DNA from: Bacillota bacterium
Lineage (GTDB): Bacteria; Bacillota; Clostridia; Oscillospirales; Acutalibacteraceae
NCBI GenBank assembly: GCA_023416955.1
Contig: JAEZGM010000021.1
Location: 1-64,000 of the forward strand
DNA: 64,000 nt
Direction: 5' to 3'
The first letter of the stretch is position 1. Each line of letters begins with the position of its first letter. The notes under the pieces are model-generated. The model did no database searches. It was not told the DNA's origin and saw only the letters and a list, made by a program, of their open reading frames with translations. Below are positions 60,189 to 64,000 of this stretch, piece by piece. Position numbers and translations under genes: made by a program.

Positions 60189-62000
60189 ATGAAAAAAGAA
60201 AAGATAAAGCGCAAAAGACCGTTTCCGTTTGCGGCAAGAGTATTTTTCATGATCACCCTTCTGCTGATCGTGCCGGTTTACTGCATGTTTGTCTATATTA
60301 ACAATAGCTTTGCCTCCTATCTTGACCAGGAGATCAGTACCAAAACAGTTCAGAATATAGCGAACAGCGAAGAGGAAATTTACGGCAAGCTGGAGAATTT
60401 AATCAACGTTTCAAATCTTTTTATTTCAGACACAGAGTTTGAAAAAGTAATGTCCAGCGATAAGAGCTATTATGAAAAATGCAAGTACTTTGACTCCAGT
60501 GTCAACAGAATGATGAGCAGCAACGTTTTCAATCTTGACGAGTTAAGAATCTCTTTTTTTGATTCAAAAAAGAACTTGTACACGAACTGGGGGGTCAATT
60601 ACCACGACTATTCTTTCATGCTGAACGAAGACTGGGTCAAGGAAAGCATCAACGCAAAAGGATACCTGACATGGAATATGTTTGAAAATTCACAGATACT
60701 GGAGGAGAAAAATAAAAATACCCGCTATATTTCCCTGACACGCTCGTTTAGCCCCAAATCGAACGCGCAGATTGCGACGGGTTCCCTGATTATCAGTATG
60801 AAGGATCAGGTTATTATGGATTTGCTGGAGAAATATAAATACGGCGAAAATGACAGTGTTTTCATCTATTCCAAGGATTTCAACCGCGCATTCTCTACGA
60901 AGCCGATTTCCGTAACCGACCCTGATATGGAGCAGATTTTGCAGAAGCTGACCGGAAAGAGCGGCAGCATTACCGATACTTTTCATTCGAACAAGTACAT
61001 TATCAGTTATTACACACTCTCAAGGCCGTGGAACTATCAAAATGCTGATCTGAAGGTTATTGCGATGACCGACTATCAGAATGTTGCACTGAAAACACAG
61101 GAATTTATGATGCAGACCATGCTGTTTTTTATTGCGTTTATCGCTGTTATGGTAATTGCGGTATTCTTTATTTCGCGTGTAATTGTGAAACCGATCGGTG
61201 ATATTTCCAAACGCCTTTCCGGATACCAGGTGGGGGATACTTTGGACTTCGGGTACCGGCACAATGATGAAATCGGTCAGCTTTACCGCGCGTTTTCAAA
61301 GATGGATCAAAACATCCGCGATTTGTTCGGAAAGCTAAAGGACGAATATGCGGTCAAGGAACGGTACCGGTTTGATTCCTTGCGTGCGCAAATCAACCCG
61401 CACTTTTTGTTTAACACCCTGAACAGTATACGGTGGATGGCGATTATTAAAAAGCAAGATAATATTGTTGGAAGCATTGACGCGCTGACCGGAATGCTGG
61501 AATACAGCATGAACAAAGGAAGTGAATTTGTATCGCTGGGGCAGGAACTGAAAAATATTGACAGCTATATTTCTATACAGAATATGCGTTATGGGGAGCA
61601 TTACCGTATGGAAATCGATATTCCTCAGGAACTGTATCAGTGCGAACTAATCAAGTTCTCATTGCAGCCGATTGTTGAAAACTGCATTATACACGGGTTT
61701 CGGGATTTCAGCGGACAAGCTATCATTGGAATTCACGGCGATAGGGAGGGGGAGATTCTTCATTTATATGTGGAAGACAACGGCACGCCGATTTCAGCGG
61801 ACGCAATTCGTGAATTTCAGGAAAACAAAGGCGTAAAGCACCGTGATGAAAACAAGGTGACCGGCATCGGCATGAGCAATGTGGATCAGATCATACGCAT
61901 TACCTATGGAGAAGAGTACGGGCTGGATGTGCAGGTTCGCGGCAACAGGACGGTTGTCTGCTATACGCTGCCTTACCGGCTTTGCAGGGGAGAATTGTAA
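60189..62000 (+). CDS. YesM-type sensor histidine kinase
   Basis: A 603-residue membrane kinase of the LytS/YesM type. Membrane helices lie at about 15-37 and 315-338, with a large extracellular sensing domain between them (dCache-like, about 275 residues). A HAMP domain follows (about 335-390). The His-kinase motif RAQINPHFLFNTLNSIRWMA carries His405, and the ATPase domain has SLQPIVENCIIHG and GIGMSNVDQII. Such kinases usually sense sugars, often with a binding protein. ATG follows GGAGGGG. The response regulator starts 6 bases after its stop. Confidence 0.92.
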   Translation: MKKEKIKRKRPFPFAARVFFMITLLLIVPVYCMFVYINNSFASYLDQEISTKTVQNIANSEEEIYGKLENLINVSNLFISDTEFEKVMSSDKSYYEKCKYFDSSVNRMMSSNVFNLDELRISFFDSKKNLYTNWGVNYHDYSFMLNEDWVKESINAKGYLTWNMFENSQILEEKNKNTRYISLTRSFSPKSNAQIATGSLIISMKDQVIMDLLEKYKYGENDSVFIYSKDFNRAFSTKPISVTDPDMEQILQKLTGKSGSITDTFHSNKYIISYYTLSRPWNYQNADLKVIAMTDYQNVALKTQEFMMQTMLFFIAFIAVMVIAVFFISRVIVKPIGDISKRLSGYQVGDTLDFGYRHNDEIGQLYRAFSKMDQNIRDLFGKLKDEYAVKERYRFDSLRAQINPHFLFNTLNSIRWMAIIKKQDNIVGSIDALTGMLEYSMNKGSEFVSLGQELKNIDSYISIQNMRYGEHYRMEIDIPQELYQCELIKFSLQPIVENCIIHGFRDFSGQAIIGIHGDREGEILHLYVEDNGTPISADAIREFQENKGVKHRDENKVTGIGMSNVDQIIRITYGEEYGLDVQVRGNRTVVCYTLPYRLCRGEL

Positions 62001-62006
62001 ATTGTA

Positions 62007-63617
62007 ATGAAAAAAATTATGATTGTTGACGATGAGTTGCTGGTTCGCATAGGAATCAAGTCCATCGTGGAGTGGGACAAGCATGGTTACCAAATGGTGG
62101 CGGAAGCTTCCAATGGGCAGGAAGCGCTCGAATTGATCGAAAAATACCGGCCGGATATCATCATGACGGATTTGGTTATGTCGCCGGTAGACGGATTTGA
62201 ACTGATTCAGGAGTGTCAGGAGCGTTTTCCCAAGGTTAAATTCATTGTTCTGAGCAGTTACAATGACATGGACAATGTGAAAAAAGCGATGAAGCTCGGC
62301 GCAATGGATTATGTATTTAAATTGAAAATCACAGCCGACAGTATCCTTTCCACTCTTGCCGAAGTCAGTAAGGAAATTGACAGCAGCGAGAAACCATCAG
62401 CCACAGGTCAGCCGCTGAATGTGAAAAACATTCCGGCCATTAAATCGAGGTTTCTTCATACGATTATTGACAAAAGCTATATCAGCAGAAAAGATGTTGA
62501 GAAACAGATTCGGGAACTGGAACTGAAAGTGGATTTGTCAAAGAGTTACCTGATGTTTTACCTCAGTATCGACGACTTTGCGGTAAAAGTATTGGAAGGT
62601 GAAATTCAGGGCGAGCAACTGCTCAAATATTCCATGGCAAATATTGTGGAGGAGGTTCTGGCAAAATCCTTTACCTGTGATGTGTACGATTACGCAGAAG
62701 GAAATCTGATTGCCATTTTGCAGAATGACAGGGACGACGCGGGTATGCTGACCGAGGTTCAGAACGTATTTGCAAAAATTCAGGAGTATATGAAGCGGTA
62801 TCTCGCGATTACGGCATCAGCCGCGTTAAGCCATTCTTATTTCGATCTGGCCAATGTTTCAACCGCTTATTCCGAAGCCAGGGACGGTGTAAAAAATCGA
62901 ATTTACAAGGGCTGCTCTTATTTGGATATTCCTGGGCAAAGCGGTCAGCCGAAAAAAGTGCTGAAAATATCCCCGGAGGGTATTAATCGGGATATGGAAA
63001 AGAAAATTGATGCCAGCGGGGAAAAGCTCATTCAGTATTTTAACCATTTTTTTGACGCGGTCAGTGCCTTGGATAATGTGGAGGAAAGTGAAGTCCGGAA
63101 GTCCTATTTTGAAATGTATCACAGCCTGAGTGATAATGCGCGGAATTATGGCGTTAATATCGCCGCGTTGACAGATGAACACGGTTTGTCCCTTTACGAT
63201 GTGATTCTGAAAAGCGATACTTCCACGCTGACCCGTTCGGCTTTCCATGCAACGGTAACCCGATTTGCAGAAAGCCTCAGCCCATCGAAAAGGCAATCCG
63301 CCAGAAAAGACATTATAATGGCAAAGGAATTCGTGCGCAACAATCTTTCGGAACGGCTTTCCGTCGCTCAGGTTTCTGAGTTTCTGAATATGAATGCCAG
63401 TTATTTTTCTCATTTATTTAAAAAAGAGACAGGGAAAAGCTTTATTGACTATGTGAATGAAACGAGGATCAATAAAGCGAAAGAACTCTTGGCTACAACA
63501 GATTACAGAATTTACGAAATCTCGGCAATGGTTGGAATCGACAGCCCGAACTATTTCAGCATACTCTTTAAAAAGATTACCGGGAAAAGCCCGAATGATA
63601 TCCGGTCCAGGCAATAG
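62007..63617 (+). CDS. YesN-type response regulator with AraC DNA-binding domain
   Basis: A 536-residue regulator. The receiver domain (1-120) has the acidic pair in IVDDE, phospho-acceptor Asp55 in MTDLVMSPVDG, and Lys in VFKL. A 300-residue middle region follows. The C-terminal AraC domain (about 430-535) has two helix-turn-helix units: LSVAQVSEFLNMNASYFSHL and IYEISAMVGIDSPNYFSILF. It is the partner of the YesM-type kinase directly upstream and probably activates the GH31 and FAD/ABC promoters. Confidence 0.92.
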   Translation: MKKIMIVDDELLVRIGIKSIVEWDKHGYQMVAEASNGQEALELIEKYRPDIIMTDLVMSPVDGFELIQECQERFPKVKFIVLSSYNDMDNVKKAMKLGAMDYVFKLKITADSILSTLAEVSKEIDSSEKPSATGQPLNVKNIPAIKSRFLHTIIDKSYISRKDVEKQIRELELKVDLSKSYLMFYLSIDDFAVKVLEGEIQGEQLLKYSMANIVEEVLAKSFTCDVYDYAEGNLIAILQNDRDDAGMLTEVQNVFAKIQEYMKRYLAITASAALSHSYFDLANVSTAYSEARDGVKNRIYKGCSYLDIPGQSGQPKKVLKISPEGINRDMEKKIDASGEKLIQYFNHFFDAVSALDNVEESEVRKSYFEMYHSLSDNARNYGVNIAALTDEHGLSLYDVILKSDTSTLTRSAFHATVTRFAESLSPSKRQSARKDIIMAKEFVRNNLSERLSVAQVSEFLNMNASYFSHLFKKETGKSFIDYVNETRINKAKELLATTDYRIYEISAMVGIDSPNYFSILFKKITGKSPNDIRSRQ

Positions 63618-63622
63618 CGCCC

Positions 63623-63681
63623 AGAGCGTGTATGCTTTTCAGCGAAATATCCGTCGCTTTTCCGATTTGCATACACGCTCT
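63623..63681. repeat. Palindromic element, AGAGCGTGTATGC family, short copy
   Basis: Perfect 13-bp arms AGAGCGTGTATGC (63623-63635) and GCATACACGCTCT (63669-63681), with an inner pair AGCGA/TCGCT (63641-63645, 63654-63658). The loop stretch ATATCCGTCGCTTTTCCG is shared with the long copy at 11169-11364. It starts 6 bases after the response-regulator stop, and the next gene's ribosome binding site follows it directly. Confidence 0.75.
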
Positions 63682-63693
63682 TGGAGGAGCCGG

Positions 63694-64000
63694 TTGAAAG
63701 GAAGAATATTTGTGGAGTGGCCGAAAAGAATTTTATCGTTCATGTTAACGTTTGCTCTGCTGGCGGCCGGAGGGTGTACTTCAAACCTTTCGGAAAGCGG
63801 TGCAAAAAGTTCGAATCCGTCGGAGGTAAAAACGCTTCGCATCTGGGGTGGCGTGCCGCCGGATGCCGGGCCTTCCCGTGTAGTGGAGGAGTTCAATAAG
63901 CAATACAAAGATCACGGGATTTCTGTAGAGTATAATTATTTCGTCAATAATCAGGCAGGAAATCAAAGGATGGAGACCATTCTGCTTTCCGGCGATAAAG
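63694..64000 (+). CDS. Extracellular solute-binding lipoprotein, N-terminal part (cut by window end)
   Basis: The frame runs off the window after 102 codons. A probable TTG start at 63694 lies 6 bases after GGAGG; GTG at 63712 is an alternative. The signal WPKRILSFMLTFALLAAGGC ends in a lipobox with Cys. The mature part starts with a Ser-rich linker, then VKTLRIWGGVPPDAGPSRVV, typical of CUT1 sugar-binding proteins. It lies directly after the YesM/YesN genes and may be the co-sensor of the kinase or part of a third importer. Confidence 0.8.
   Translation, partial: MKGRIFVEWPKRILSFMLTFALLAAGGCTSNLSESGAKSSNPSEVKTLRIWGGVPPDAGPSRVVEEFNKQYKDHGISVEYNYFVNNQAGNQRMETILLSGDK

Noticed and set aside
1..64000. 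CRISPR array, rRNA, intact insertion sequence or phage genes
   Set aside because: I looked for regularly spaced repeats, rRNA-like stretches, transposases, integrases and phage structural genes and found none.

Overview
The window looks like chromosomal DNA of an endospore-forming Firmicute of class Clostridia. The evidence is an alpha/beta-type small acid-soluble spore protein at 37756-37953, a BofC-like protein beside it, strong AGGAGG-type ribosome binding sites, several TTG and GTG starts, and intrinsic terminators throughout. An anaerobic gut or sludge member of the Oscillospiraceae/Ruminococcaceae is my guess. No rRNA or marker gene here settles it.

Layout. 0.5-2.3 kb: a BlaI/BlaR1-type repressor and membrane protease pair with three operators. 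2.6-7.2 kb: small single genes on the minus strand (two GNAT acetyltransferases, a dienelactone-hydrolase-like protein, a lipoprotein, a methyltransferase, a degenerate protein kinase). 7.4-9.3 kb: XRE-cupin regulator, metallo-beta-lactamase-fold hydrolase, GNAT. 9.4-11.4 kb: a decayed accessory stretch with a chimeric ORF, a frameshifted gene, an ORF remnant and a palindromic repeat element. 11.4-14.8 kb: LysR regulator divergent from a flavin reductase and two short-chain dehydrogenases. 15.0-22.1 kb: a sugar locus with an ArsR-type regulator, a complete ABC importer without its ATPase, and a family 2 glycoside hydrolase. 22.4-29.1 kb: FlxA-like protein, SnoaL-like protein with AraC regulator, pirin, TetR with divergent MFS exporter, a second MFS protein. 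29.4-32.7 kb: Crp/Fnr regulator and a TauABC-like importer. 32.8-44.5 kb: core-type genes (CapD-like epimerase, thymidine kinase, polysaccharide deacetylase, SASP, class A PBP, and hom-thrB-lysC for threonine synthesis). 44.6-48.3 kb: tRNA-Pro(GGG) followed by a small island of cassette-like units bounded by copies of the tRNA 3' end and by 81-bp repeats. 48.3-64.0 kb: a polysaccharide-use locus with a 1963-residue surface GH31 protein, an FAD oxidoreductase, an ABC importer, a YesM/YesN two-component system and the start of a second solute-binding protein.

How the genes work together. Two separate glycan systems each pair an extracellular binding protein and two permeases with a glycoside hydrolase. 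Both lack an ATPase, so they probably share an MsmK/UgpC-type ATPase encoded elsewhere. The second system is probably sensed by YesM and driven by YesN, and a 15-bp direct repeat between the divergent GH31 and FAD genes is a candidate YesN site.

The most unusual features are the cassette array at tRNA-Pro, three unrelated families of small palindromic elements (two of them with two copies in the window), and the domain layout of the GH31 giant. Family names come from recognising motifs by eye; no database search was possible.
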